A program made the position numbers and the translations under genes. Shown here piece by piece: positions 28,866 to 37,875 of a stretch of 64,000 nt of DNA. This DNA comes from Pseudomonas shahriarae (lineage in GTDB: Bacteria; Pseudomonadota; Gammaproteobacteria; Pseudomonadales; Pseudomonadaceae): the NCBI RefSeq assembly GCF_014268455.2, contig NZ_CP077085.1:5063001-5127000 (forward strand). Direction: 5' to 3'. The notes beneath the pieces were generated by a model. The model saw only the letters and a program-made list of their open reading frames with translations, ran no database searches and had not been told where the DNA came from. How positions within the stretch are numbered: position 1 is the first letter of the stretch; each line of letters opens with the position of its first letter.

Positions 28866-29486
28866 ATGAAACCCGTGTTCACCGCCATCGCCACCAGCCT
28901 GCTGCTGCTTGGCTCTGCCACCAGTTACGCGGCCTCCACCGTCGACCTGACCGTCAAGGGTCTGATCGTCCCCAGCGCCTGTACGCCTAACATGGACCAT
29001 GGCGGAATCGTCGACCATGGCAAGATTTCCGCGAAAGACTTGCATGCAGACAGCCCCACACAAATCGGCACCCACGTCCTGATCCTGGGGGTCACGTGCG
29101 ATGCCCCGATTCAATTTGCCCTGCACGCCATCGACAACCGCGCCGGCTCGTCCCCCACTGCGGCCCAGTTCGGCCTGGGCTTGATCAACGGCACGCAAAA
29201 ACTGGGCTGGTTCGGGTTGACGCTGCGCAACGCGGTCGCCGACGGAATACCGATGCAGCCGATTGCATCCGCAGACGGCGGCAATACCTGGTACAGCGAA
29301 AAGTTCTGGAATCCAGGTTTGTACATGGCCGCAGCCACCATGGATGACGCCACCCAGCCGGCCTCTATCCAGGAGCTGGTGGCGGAACTGGTGGTGGAAA
29401 CCAGCATTGCCCGTACCGACGGCCTGGACCTGAGCAACGAGGTCACCCTCGATGGTTCCGCCACCCTTGAAGTCAAGTACCTGTAA
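28866..29486 (+). CDS. DUF1120 fimbrial subunit 3
   Basis: The 206-residue protein starts at ATG 28866 with AAAGGAA upstream; the longer frame from 28794 overlaps subunit 2 and is rejected. The signal peptide ends SYA-ASTVDL. The shared motifs are IVPSACTPN, DHGKISAKDLH, VTCDAPIQFA, DNRAGSS, and the terminal GSATLEVKYL. It is most similar to subunit 1 at the C-terminus, pointing to recent duplication. Confidence 0.85.
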   Translation: MKPVFTAIATSLLLLGSATSYAASTVDLTVKGLIVPSACTPNMDHGGIVDHGKISAKDLHADSPTQIGTHVLILGVTCDAPIQFALHAIDNRAGSSPTAAQFGLGLINGTQKLGWFGLTLRNAVADGIPMQPIASADGGNTWYSEKFWNPGLYMAAATMDDATQPASIQELVAELVVETSIARTDGLDLSNEVTLDGSATLEVKYL

Positions 29487-29575
29487 CCCTTGGACGCCCA
29501 TGCCTGGCTGAGACTTGCGGGCATGGGTATTTCTTTCGTATCGGCCGTGTCTACTTCGGCCAGTGGCGCCCACCG

Positions 29576-30202
29576 ATGAACACCTACCCTCGCCTTCTGG
29601 CGATCTGGCTTTTGCTGACGAATGGCGCAGCGGCCTTCGCCGCGTCTTCTGTCGATATCACGGTAACGGGGCGGCTGACGCCGGATGCCTGCCACGTGAC
29701 GCTGTCAGAGGACGGCACGGTTAATCATGGGAAAATTCCCGCACACACCCTCAACGCCAACGAGTTCACCGTACTACCGGGCCAGTTGCTGGAACTGAAG
29801 GTGCAATGCACCAGGCCGATGTTGTTCGCCCTGGTGGGGCTCGATAACCGCGCGCAATCCTCACTGGCCCCTGGGTTCTTCTATGGCTTGGGCCGAAACA
29901 TCCACGTCCCGGCCGAGCGCCTGGGGTCCATCGCCCTGTCCTATCGCAACCCCCAGGGCGACTCACAGCCCATGCAGGTCCTGGCCTCCACCGACAGTGG
30001 CGAAACCTGGCGCCCGGAACCCAATGCGTACCCCAAATCCTATGTCGGCTTTGCCCTGCCCGGAGATCGCCAGCCGGACTTCATCGGCCAGTTGACGACT
30101 CAATTGCGCATCGACACGTCGATCAACTTCACCCAGTACCTGACCCTGAATCAGGAGGTGCCGCTCGATGGCTCCATCGTGCTGGACCTGCGTTACCTCT
30201 GA
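29576..30202 (+). CDS. DUF1120 fimbrial subunit 4
   Basis: This is the most diverged of the upstream subunits: 208 residues, signal peptide ending AFA-ASSVDI, LTPDACHV, NHGKIPAHTLN, VQCTRPMLFAL, and a C-terminal end SIVLDLRYL. Its larger gap (89 bases) from subunit 3 suggests a separate ribosome entry. It immediately precedes the chaperone gene. Confidence 0.82.
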   Translation: MNTYPRLLAIWLLLTNGAAAFAASSVDITVTGRLTPDACHVTLSEDGTVNHGKIPAHTLNANEFTVLPGQLLELKVQCTRPMLFALVGLDNRAQSSLAPGFFYGLGRNIHVPAERLGSIALSYRNPQGDSQPMQVLASTDSGETWRPEPNAYPKSYVGFALPGDRQPDFIGQLTTQLRIDTSINFTQYLTLNQEVPLDGSIVLDLRYL

Positions 30203-30235
30203 CCTCTTCACGCTGCCCCAATGGAAGACCCCGGC

Positions 30236-30937
30236 ATGACCACAACCTTACTCAAAACAGCAACCTGCTGGCTTGCCCTGTCGCTGCTGCTTGGCGCACA
30301 GGCCCAGGCCGACGGCATGGTGCCGGACACCTCCGTGGTGATTATTTACGAAGCCGAGGGTGAGGCCGCCGTTTCAGTGACCAACACCGACGGCCAGCTC
30401 GCCTTGTTGCACGTCACCCTGGAAGACATTCCCGAAGACACCGAACCCCTGCTGGTAGTCACGCCGCCACTGTCGCGGGTGGAGCCGGACAAATCGCAAT
30501 TGGTCCGTTTCATCCTGCAAAGCCAACAACCGCTGCGTACCCAGCGGCTCAAACGGGCGATCTTCGAAGGTATGCCCCAGGGCCGTTCCGCGACCAAAGC
30601 CGGGCACGCACAGGTCGGCGTGACGGTGCGCCAGAACCTGCCGGTGATCATCCACCCCAAGGGTCTGGCCCTCAATCGCACGCCCTGGACCAGCCTGACC
30701 TGGTCGCAACAGGGCAGTACCTTGCACGTGCGCAACGACAGCCCGTATGTGGTGCGCCTGGCCCAGGACCTGCGCCTGCTGCCCGGTGACGGCAAAGCCA
30801 TGCTGCCTCGCACCTACGTGTTGCCCGGGGAGACCCTGAGTGTGCAGGCCAGCGGCGGCCCCGCCACTAAAGTGCGACTGCAACCGGCCACCGTCTACGG
30901 CTTTGCGGCTGCCGCCTACGAAGCCCCGATCATCTGA
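30236..30937 (+). CDS. PapD-like periplasmic fimbrial chaperone
   Basis: The 233-residue protein is called from ATG 30236 (MTTTLLKTATCWLAL) with GGAAG upstream; an alternative ATG lies at 30221. It has a signal peptide ending AQA-DGMV, then the PapD first domain: VVIIYEAEGEAAVSVTN, LLVVTPPLSRVEPDKSQLVRF (G1-strand-like region with conserved Pro and Arg), and the second domain with KGLALNRTPW and DSPYVVRLAQDLRL. Chaperones donate a strand to subunits until the usher accepts them. The neighbouring DUF1120 genes are the expected clients. Confidence 0.9.
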   Translation: MTTTLLKTATCWLALSLLLGAQAQADGMVPDTSVVIIYEAEGEAAVSVTNTDGQLALLHVTLEDIPEDTEPLLVVTPPLSRVEPDKSQLVRFILQSQQPLRTQRLKRAIFEGMPQGRSATKAGHAQVGVTVRQNLPVIIHPKGLALNRTPWTSLTWSQQGSTLHVRNDSPYVVRLAQDLRLLPGDGKAMLPRTYVLPGETLSVQASGGPATKVRLQPATVYGFAAAAYEAPII

Positions 30938-30992
30938 CGAGCAACAAGAGGTTCCCGACCCGCCACAGACGCCCTTCAATCGAGTGCCTTTC

Positions 30993-33425
30993 GTGAAAAC
31001 AATATTGAGCTCCCGTGACGGCGAAGCAGTGCCCGACACTCCCGCTCGCCTTGCCTTCCCCGCGATGCTGCTGGCCTGTGCCTTATTGCCGGGCAAAGCC
31101 TGGGCCGAAGCACGGCCCGGCTTCGACGCCACCACCCTGCACCAGCGCGGCATTGACCCAGAGTTGGCCAACCTGCTGCTGGACGCCCCGCGCTTTGCCG
31201 CCGGCAGGCAGGCGGTGAGCCTGCGGGTCAACGGCCAGCCTCGTGGGCGCCTGGAGGTGGGTTTTGATCAACAGGGCGTACTGTGTTTTGACCGATCCTT
31301 GCTGGACGCCGCCAACCTGACGATCCCCGGCGACGAAGGGCCCTGCCATGATTTTCTCGCGCAGTACCCACAAAGCCTGGTGGAGCCGGACCCCGCCAGC
31401 CTCAGCGTGTCCCTGGTGGTGCCGACCGATGCATTGCGCCCGGTGCAACAAGACGTCTCGGGCTATGAAACCGGCGGCGTCGCCGGCTTGCTCAATTACG
31501 ATCTCACAGGGTTCTATAACCGCTTCGGCGACGGCAACAGCCGGTTTGGCTCGGCGAATACCGAGGTGGGTTTCAACGCCGGCGACTGGATCGTGCGCAG
31601 CCGCCAAGTACAGACCTGGCAGGATGGGCTGTCGCGCAGCACCCATCTGGAGGCCTATGCCCAGCGCACTTTTGCCAGCCATCAAGCCGTGCTGCAAGCC
31701 GGGCAGATCAGCCTCTACAACCCGGTGTTATCCGGTGCGCAGATCACCGGGGTCCAGGTCCTGACCGAACAGGCTCTACTGGCACAGGGGCAAAGCGCGA
31801 CCATCGACGGTATTGCCAACAGCCCGGCGCAAGTCGAGGTGCGGCAGAACGGCGCGTTGATTCACTCCACGGTGGTGCCCGCCGGACCGTTCTCCCTGAC
31901 GGACGTACGGCGCCTGAACTCGCGTTCGGACGTCGAAGTCACGGTCAAGGAAAGCAGCGGCGGCGAGCGACGCTTCACCGTCCCCGCCGCCATGCTCGGC
32001 CTCGGGTTGCCAGCACCGGGGTACTCGGTGGCGGTGGGCCGTGTGCGCAATATCGGCGATGCCCAGGGCGACGATCCGTGGGTCGCCAGCGCGGGCTGGA
32101 CCGGTGCCGTGCACTCGCAACTGTCCCTGGGCAGCGGCGTGCTGGTGTCCAGTGAATACCGGGCTGCGGGGCTGAGCCTGGGTTGGCTGCCGTGGCTGGA
32201 CAGTCAGATCCAGCTGTCCACACAGCTCGCCGATACCCAGGCGCGGGACAAGGTCCGTGGCCTGCAAACCGACCTGTCCTGGGCCCAGCGCCTGAATGAT
32301 CAATGGTCGTTCAGCGTGGCCAATTCCTGGAGGACACCGGGCTATCGGGAACTGGAAGAAGCCACCTACGCGCCCGACACCACCCAGCAACCGCGCTCCC
32401 GTTATCGCGATCAACAAAGCGCCACGCTGGGCTGGTCCCACCCGTGGCTGGGGGCTTTCAGTGCCGGGGTTTCGCGCTCGAGCAGCGCTGACGGCGAGAG
32501 CAGCAGTCGCGGCCTGGCGTCCTGGGGCACCAGCGTCGGCGGGGTGTCATTGTCGGCCAGTGCCGAGTGGCAGATGGGCGGGCGCCAGCAGCAGGACAAC
32601 GCGGTGTACCTGAACGTCAGCCTGCCCCTGGGCGAGAGCCGCCGCGTGCGGGCCTGGGTCCGCAACTCGGGCAGCGAACATCGCACGGGGCTGGGGCTGA
32701 ACGAACAGATCGACGATCAATTGAGTTACCGCGTCAGCGCCGAACACGACACCCGCGACCAGCAGGTCGAAACCACCCTCGGCCTCTCGGCCCTGCCCCG
32801 CTACAGCCAACTCGATTTCAGCTACAGCCGCGCCGATGCCGAGCGTTCGAGCTATCAGGGCAGCGCCCGGGGGGGCGTGGTGCTGCATGGTGGCGGTGTC
32901 ACGTTGTCGCCGTATGCGGTGCGCGACACCTTTGCCGTGGTGGCGCTGGGCGACATGGGCGGTATCAAGCTGAGCACGCCCAGCGGCCCGGTGTGGACCG
33001 ACTGGCAAGGCCAGGCCGTGGTGCCCCAGGTGAGCGCCTATGGCCGCAGCCCGGTGGAAGTGCAGACCCGCTCGCTGCCGCGCAACGCCGATATCAACAA
33101 CGGCCTGACCATGATCTCGGCCGGGCGCGGCGCCGTGCAACGGGTCGAATTCGGCGTGACCTTGACCCGTCGAGTGTTGCTCACCGCGCGCACCGCGCAG
33201 GGGGCGTTGCTGCCCCGTGGCGCCTCTGTCAGTACCGCCAGCGGCGAGTTCGTGACCCTGGTGCAGGACGGTGGCCAGGTGTTCCTGCCCAACGTGCTGG
33301 AGCAGTCCGAATTGTGGGTCAGCGCACCAGAGATGGAGCGCTGCCGGCTGCAGTTTGAACTGTCGGCCAAGGGCGATCCCCAGGTGTACTTCGAAACCGC
33401 GCCAGCGAGCTGCAACGCCTTATGA
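30993..33425 (+). CDS. Fimbrial outer-membrane usher
   Basis: This protein is about 810 residues long. The start is uncertain: GTG 30993 (VKTILSSRDGEAVPD) gives a signal peptide ending KAWA-EARPG, and nothing better is visible; the longer frame overlapping the chaperone is rejected. Domains in order: PapC N-terminal domain with two cysteines (about 90 and 108), the beta-barrel with an inserted plug domain (about 240-400), and a C-terminal plug-like domain ending CRLQFELSAKGD and a last Cys. The usher secretes and polymerises subunits. Its stop overlaps the next gene by four bases (ATGA). Confidence 0.9.
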   Translation: MKTILSSRDGEAVPDTPARLAFPAMLLACALLPGKAWAEARPGFDATTLHQRGIDPELANLLLDAPRFAAGRQAVSLRVNGQPRGRLEVGFDQQGVLCFDRSLLDAANLTIPGDEGPCHDFLAQYPQSLVEPDPASLSVSLVVPTDALRPVQQDVSGYETGGVAGLLNYDLTGFYNRFGDGNSRFGSANTEVGFNAGDWIVRSRQVQTWQDGLSRSTHLEAYAQRTFASHQAVLQAGQISLYNPVLSGAQITGVQVLTEQALLAQGQSATIDGIANSPAQVEVRQNGALIHSTVVPAGPFSLTDVRRLNSRSDVEVTVKESSGGERRFTVPAAMLGLGLPAPGYSVAVGRVRNIGDAQGDDPWVASAGWTGAVHSQLSLGSGVLVSSEYRAAGLSLGWLPWLDSQIQLSTQLADTQARDKVRGLQTDLSWAQRLNDQWSFSVANSWRTPGYRELEEATYAPDTTQQPRSRYRDQQSATLGWSHPWLGAFSAGVSRSSSADGESSSRGLASWGTSVGGVSLSASAEWQMGGRQQQDNAVYLNVSLPLGESRRVRAWVRNSGSEHRTGLGLNEQIDDQLSYRVSAEHDTRDQQVETTLGLSALPRYSQLDFSYSRADAERSSYQGSARGGVVLHGGGVTLSPYAVRDTFAVVALGDMGGIKLSTPSGPVWTDWQGQAVVPQVSAYGRSPVEVQTRSLPRNADINNGLTMISAGRGAVQRVEFGVTLTRRVLLTARTAQGALLPRGASVSTASGEFVTLVQDGGQVFLPNVLEQSELWVSAPEMERCRLQFELSAKGDPQVYFETAPASCNAL

Positions 33426-34579
33426 GGACGATCACCATGCGCCTTTTCCGCGCTCCAAAGCGACTGATGGCGGTCGTGCTTACCGTCGGCCTTGCCGGCA
33501 ATGCCCTGGCCGATGACGAGTGCCAGTTGACCCTCAGTGAATCCCTGCTGGATTTGGGCCTGATGAGCCGCCTTGCACAAAACGACAGCGCCCCCCAGCG
33601 CCTGCTCGGCGAACGCCGCCTGAGCCTGAACCTGAGCTGTCCGCAACCGGCGGATATGAGTGTGTTCTATCGGGCCCTGGCGGCGAATGCGCAATACCTG
33701 CAATTTACCGAACATGGACACTACGCCCTGCAAGTCAGCGATGGCGTGCTGGATGGCCAGGCAGTGGAGCTGGGGTTACTACCGGGCGCCGGCCAGCCTC
33801 CCGCCACCGTCGCCACAGCGTTGAACTGGCGTCCAGGCCATGGGGTGGTGCCGATGGTCCGCGGCACTCCGGTGCAAGGCCAGCACTTTTCCCTGCAAGT
33901 AAGCCTCAGTGCCTGGGCCGACGTGGCCGCGACCCACGTGCGCGATGCGACCACCTGGGAAGTGTCGGGCACCTTCGACGCCCCCCAAAGCGGACGCTAC
34001 CGGGAACTGACCCTGCGCGCCCACTTCGCCCCCGTCGCTTGCACACCGCAGTTATCCAACGGCGGCCTGGTGGATTACGGCACCTTGCTGGCCAAGGACC
34101 TGAGCGCCACTGCAGAAACCCCGCTGCCCACCCGTACGTTGCAGTTTTCCGTGAATTGCGATGCCCCCGCACGCTTCGCCCTGGTGATGCACGACAACCG
34201 ATTCGGCTCGGCCACCGGCGGCACCGATGAGACCGCCTACGGCCTGGGCGTGGATGCCAGTCACAACAAAATCGGTCGCTACTATCTGAACATCGACCCG
34301 GCGGACTTCAGCGCCGATAACCTGGGCACCCTCTATCGCACCGACTCCACCAGCAACGGCCAGGCCTGGAGCAGCGCCACCGCCCGGCAGATCCCGATCG
34401 CCGCCAATAGCCTGATGGGGTTTACCGACAGCATCGGCAGCACCCTGGGGCCGATTGCCGCTCAACACCTGGTCGGCACGGTGCGCATCAAGCCCTACCT
34501 GGCCCCCACCCAATCCATGGACCTGCGCAACGTGGTGCGTATCAACGGCTCCGGCACCCTGGAAATCATCTACCTCTGA
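33422..34579 (+). CDS. Two-domain DUF1120 protein, probable tip adhesin
   Basis: The 385-residue protein starts in the usher stop (ATGA). After a signal peptide ending ALA-DDECQL, an N-terminal domain of about 170 residues contains CQLTLSESLLDLG and LSLNLSCPQPADMSVFY, and looks like a separate pilin-type or receptor-binding lobe. The C-terminal domain (about 205-385) is a DUF1120 module: VACTPQL, VDYGTLLAKDLS, VNCDAPARFAL, DNRFGSA, ending SGTLEIIYL. This arrangement (lectin-like lobe plus pilin lobe) is typical of chaperone-usher tip adhesins. No binding specificity can be inferred. Confidence 0.82.
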   Translation: MRTITMRLFRAPKRLMAVVLTVGLAGNALADDECQLTLSESLLDLGLMSRLAQNDSAPQRLLGERRLSLNLSCPQPADMSVFYRALAANAQYLQFTEHGHYALQVSDGVLDGQAVELGLLPGAGQPPATVATALNWRPGHGVVPMVRGTPVQGQHFSLQVSLSAWADVAATHVRDATTWEVSGTFDAPQSGRYRELTLRAHFAPVACTPQLSNGGLVDYGTLLAKDLSATAETPLPTRTLQFSVNCDAPARFALVMHDNRFGSATGGTDETAYGLGVDASHNKIGRYYLNIDPADFSADNLGTLYRTDSTSNGQAWSSATARQIPIAANSLMGFTDSIGSTLGPIAAQHLVGTVRIKPYLAPTQSMDLRNVVRINGSGTLEIIYL

Positions 34580-34596
34580 CCTCTGGAACCTTCTTT

Positions 34597-35247
34597 ATGC
34601 ACAAGCACTGCCTGGCTTTGCCCGCCCTGCTGTTACTGGTCTCGGCGCAACCTGCGCTGGCCGCCTCGACCGTGGACCTGAGCGTCAAAGGCCAGGTCAC
34701 GCCGACAGCCTGTACCCCGCTGCTGTCCAGCGGCGGGATGATCGACTACGGCAAGATTTCCCAGCATGACCTGAACCTCGACAAGGGCACACGCCTGCCG
34801 ATCAAGCAGTTGCAAGTCAGAATCGGCTGCAATGCCCCAGCGCGCTTTGCCCTGCGCATGCGCGACAATCGCAACGGTTCGGCCACGGTCAACAGCGAGA
34901 TCTATTACGGGCTGGGGTTCGACAACAGTGGTAATCGCATCGGGCTGTATTCCATGACGTTTGATCCCAGAAAAACGCTGGTCGACAGTACTTCGCTGAT
35001 CTACGGCACCGAGTCCACCACCGGCGGCCTGGCCTGGCGTACCGCCAACCTCAACACCATCGAGATTGGCGCCAACAGTTACCTGGGGTTCACCGAAACC
35101 AAAGACAGTGTCGCCGGACCGTCGGCGATTCAGGTTCTGATCAGCACGGTCAAAGTCGAAGCGGTGATCAATGCCCGACAGAACCTGGACCTGAGCACCG
35201 ACACCCCGCTGGATGGCTCGGCAACCCTGGAAGTGCTGTATCTCTAG
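34597..35247 (+). CDS. DUF1120 fimbrial subunit 5
   Basis: The 216-residue protein ends the fimbrial operon. The signal peptide ends ALA-ASTVDL; then SVKGQVTPTACTPL, IDYGKISQHDLN, IGCNAPARFAL, RDNRNGSA and the terminal GSATLEVLYL. Placed after the tip-like gene, it may be the adaptor or a major shaft subunit. Its TAG stop lies within CTAG, which also holds the stop of the convergent transporter gene. Confidence 0.84.
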   Translation: MHKHCLALPALLLLVSAQPALAASTVDLSVKGQVTPTACTPLLSSGGMIDYGKISQHDLNLDKGTRLPIKQLQVRIGCNAPARFALRMRDNRNGSATVNSEIYYGLGFDNSGNRIGLYSMTFDPRKTLVDSTSLIYGTESTTGGLAWRTANLNTIEIGANSYLGFTETKDSVAGPSAIQVLISTVKVEAVINARQNLDLSTDTPLDGSATLEVLYL

Positions 35248-36500
35248 AGTTTCTCGCTGGTGACCTGCACATACTGCGCACGTCCTGCGCCCAGCCCGGC
35301 GACGATTGCACCCAGGCCGATTACCGCGAAAATCCAGCCAATGGCCGTCCAGCCGCCGGTCCAGTCATGCACCAGGCCGACCGCGAACGGGCCAAGGGAC
35401 GCCAGGGTGTAGCCGATGCCCTGGGCCATGCTCGACAGGTTGGCGGCCACATGGGAATCGCGCGAGCGCAGCACGATCAAGGTCAGCGCCAGGCTGAACG
35501 TGCCACCCTGGCCCAGGCCCAACAGAATCGCCCAGCCCCACAGACCGTCCAACGGTGCATACAGGCACCCGAACAGGCCGCCGAGGGTCAGCAGCATTAC
35601 CACCACAATGGCCAGGCGTTGATCCTTGCCACGGGTGGCCAGCCAGGGTGCGGCCAGGGAGCTGGCCAGTTGCACGATGATCGAGCCGGACAGGGCCAAC
35701 CCGGCTTCAGTGGCACTCAGGCCACGGCCGATGAGGATCGACGGCAGCCAGCCGAACACGATATAAGCCAGGGACGATTGCAGGCCCATATACAACGTCA
35801 CCTGCCAGGCCAGCGGGTCGCGCAGCAAGCCCTTGACCCGATACGCCACCTGGTGGGCGCCGTGTTTCTGCCCGACTTGCGGTAACCAGAACAGCGCCGC
35901 CAGCAGTGCCGGCAGCATCCAGAAGCCCAGGCCGATGTTCCAGCTGTCTGCGAAGTAATGACTCAACGGCACCGTGGCCCCTGCTGCCAACGCCGCGCCC
36001 AGGCACAGGGCCATGGTGTAGACCCCCGTCATGGCCCCGGCCTGCCTGGCGAAGTCACGCTTGACGATACCCGGCAACAACACCCCGATAATGCCAATAC
36101 TGGCCCCGGCCAGCAGACTGCCGGCGAACAGCCCGACCTCACCGAACGAGCTGCGCAGAATGATCCCGGCGGCCAGGGTCAATAAAATCCCCAGCACCAC
36201 ACGCTCGGCGCCAAACCGTCGGGCGAGGATCGGCGCCATGGGCGCAAACAGGCCCAGGCACAGCACCGGCAAGGTGGTCAGCAGGCCGGCCTGGGCCGCC
36301 GACAACCCCAAGCTGGCGGACACTTCACTGAGCAGCGGTGCCATGCTCGACAACGCCGGGCGCAGGTTCAACGCCACCAGAATCAGGCCCAGTAATAACA
36401 GCCACGGACGATGCACCTGCGGCGGACTGTGCTGGACCACCTCGTCGTCGGCCTCGGCGTCGATCAGCAATTCTTCAAGGGCATTTTCTGGGCGGGGCAT
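35244..36500 (-). CDS. CynX/NimT-family MFS transporter
   Basis: This is a twelve-helix major facilitator protein of about 418 residues from ATG 36500 (MPRPENALEELL); an ATG at 36524 would add 8 residues and overlap the upstream regulator gene. A long acidic N-terminal tail precedes the first helix (PWLLLLGLILVALNLRPALSS). The signature LNLRPALSSMAPLL and the loop RRFGAERV are typical of CynX/NimT transporters (cyanate, nitroimidazole). The true substrate is unknown. It is probably controlled by the FadR-type regulator encoded just upstream. It is convergent with the fimbrial operon with a 4-base overlap at the stop codons. Confidence 0.88.
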   Translation of the reverse strand: MPRPENALEELLIDAEADDEVVQHSPPQVHRPWLLLLGLILVALNLRPALSSMAPLLSEVSASLGLSAAQAGLLTTLPVLCLGLFAPMAPILARRFGAERVVLGILLTLAAGIILRSSFGEVGLFAGSLLAGASIGIIGVLLPGIVKRDFARQAGAMTGVYTMALCLGAALAAGATVPLSHYFADSWNIGLGFWMLPALLAALFWLPQVGQKHGAHQVAYRVKGLLRDPLAWQVTLYMGLQSSLAYIVFGWLPSILIGRGLSATEAGLALSGSIIVQLASSLAAPWLATRGKDQRLAIVVVMLLTLGGLFGCLYAPLDGLWGWAILLGLGQGGTFSLALTLIVLRSRDSHVAANLSSMAQGIGYTLASLGPFAVGLVHDWTGGWTAIGWIFAVIGLGAIVAGLGAGRAQYVQVTSEKL

Positions 36501-36513
36501 GGCGTTCTCGGGT

Positions 36514-37173
36514 TCAAGGTTCATTGATCAACTGCCGGGACAGGGCTTTGGCGTGCTCCGGGGCCTGCTGCTCCACGGCATTGAGCAGTTCGACATGCAG
36601 GTCGAACACTGCCTGGCGACGCGGCTTGATATTCAGGGTCTGGCGCAACTGGGCGCCGACGATGCTGGAAAAGTACTGGTACAGCTCACTCAAGGCCGGG
36701 TTGTGGGCCGCGTCCACCAGGCGCTTGTGGAACACCAGGTCGCACTGGATGTAGTGCTCCAGGTCGCCGTGGTAGTGCTCGCCACTGGCCCGCAGCGCTT
36801 GGTGCAGGCGTTGCAGATCCTCAGGGGTGCGGCGCAAGGCCGCCAGGCCGACGGCCTCGACCTCAAGAATCTGCCGCGTCTCCTGCGCCTGCTCCAGGGT
36901 GCACTGGGACATGGCATTCATCACCCCCAACGGATCGGTCATGGAACGCAGGTAGCTACCGTCTCCCTGGCGAACCTCGATCAGCCCGGAGAACGCCAGC
37001 ACCCGCATGGCCTCGCGCACGGTATTGCGGCTGATGCCCAGCTCGGCCGACAGCTCCGGCTCGGTGGGCAGGCGCTCGCCAATCGCCCATTTGCCTTGGG
37101 TGATGCGCTGGCGCAGTTGGTCCAGGGCCTGGTCGACCAGGGAGCGTTTGATCAGAGGGGCGATGTCCGGCAT
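36514..37173 (-). CDS. FadR-subfamily GntR transcriptional regulator
   Basis: The 219-residue protein is called from ATG 37173 (MPDIAPLIKRSLVDQALDQL); a TTG start 7 codons earlier is possible. It has a winged helix with RLPTEPELSAELGISRNTVR (about residues 31-50), then EAMRVLAFSGLIEVRQGDG, and a C-terminal all-helical FCD effector domain with the metal-type residues in EHYIQCDLVFHKRLVDAAHNPAL. It probably represses the transporter gene that follows within 13 bases. FadR-type regulators often respond to organic acids. Confidence 0.92.
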   Translation of the reverse strand: MPDIAPLIKRSLVDQALDQLRQRITQGKWAIGERLPTEPELSAELGISRNTVREAMRVLAFSGLIEVRQGDGSYLRSMTDPLGVMNAMSQCTLEQAQETRQILEVEAVGLAALRRTPEDLQRLHQALRASGEHYHGDLEHYIQCDLVFHKRLVDAAHNPALSELYQYFSSIVGAQLRQTLNIKPRRQAVFDLHVELLNAVEQQAPEHAKALSRQLINEP

Positions 37174-37325
37174 GGGTTTTGTACTTTCGTCCAATCATAG
37201 GATGAATTTTCGTACAGCCTATTCGGAGTTGCCTACAGAAGCAACGCACCAGGGTTTTCAGGCGGGCAAAGGAAGCGAATTTTCAATCAGTAAAATTACC
37301 CTTCAAGGGTAACTATTGGCCTCAG

Positions 37326-37829
37326 GTGTCTTATGGAAAAGTACACACCTCATTACGATTCGGCGGTGATAAAGGCGGATGTCAGGCGGCTTGGAAGGAA
37401 CGCAAAACCATCAGTGTCCAGGGCATGGAGCGTCGGGTCGACACTCTTTCAGGCTGGGGATGCAAAGCCTGTGGCGACGGCTTTTGGGACCCCGATACCG
37501 ATAGTGCGGATCGCTATGCAGAAGCGGGTGATGAGTTGGTTCTCGCCGCGCGAAAAATGATCGGCGCCGAGATAAAACGCATCCGCCGAAAACGGCACCT
37601 TACACAAAAAGAAGCAGTGCAATTGCTGTCCGGGGGCGGCCACAACGCGTTCTCTCGGTACGAGCGCGGTGAGTTGATGGCACCCAAACCCTTGGTGCTG
37701 TTGATGCGGTTATTGGATCGTCACCCACATTTGCTGACAGACGCAAAAGCTCTCGCCGAGGGTGCTGATTTGTTCGGTGCCTTCACCTCTACCGTGAACA
37801 GCGACACTGAAGTACTCAACGCTTCCTAG
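37326..37829 (+). pseudogene. MqsA-like antitoxin/zinc-finger regulator, probably frameshifted
   Basis: The C-terminal domain is MqsA-type: RKRHLTQKEAVQLLSGGGHN and AFSRYERGELMAPKP match the helix-turn-helix of MqsA closely. The N-terminal zinc domain is impaired: only one CxxC (CKACG) is in frame. The likely true start is ATG 37333 (MEKYT), with AGG six bases upstream, but it lies in the +1 frame and runs out at 37560. Adding one base near 37372-37376 (AAAGGC) would join MEKYTPHYDSAVIK to GGCQAAWKERK. Even so, the first CxxC is not restored. No mqsR toxin gene is adjacent. It may be an orphan regulator relic, a sequencing error, or a true start at GTG 37326. Confidence 0.55.
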
Positions 37830-37833
37830 CCGC

Positions 37834-37860
37834 AAAAAAAACCCGGCGCCAGGCCGGGTT
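37834..37860 (-). terminator. Intrinsic terminator of the aap operon
   Basis: AACCCGGC and GCCGGGTT form an 8-bp stem with a 5-base loop; on the minus strand a T7 tract follows. It ends the leftward aapJQMP transcript 16 bases after the aapP stop and faces the MqsA-like gene. Confidence 0.88.
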
Positions 37861-37875
37861 GGTCTCAAACATCCA

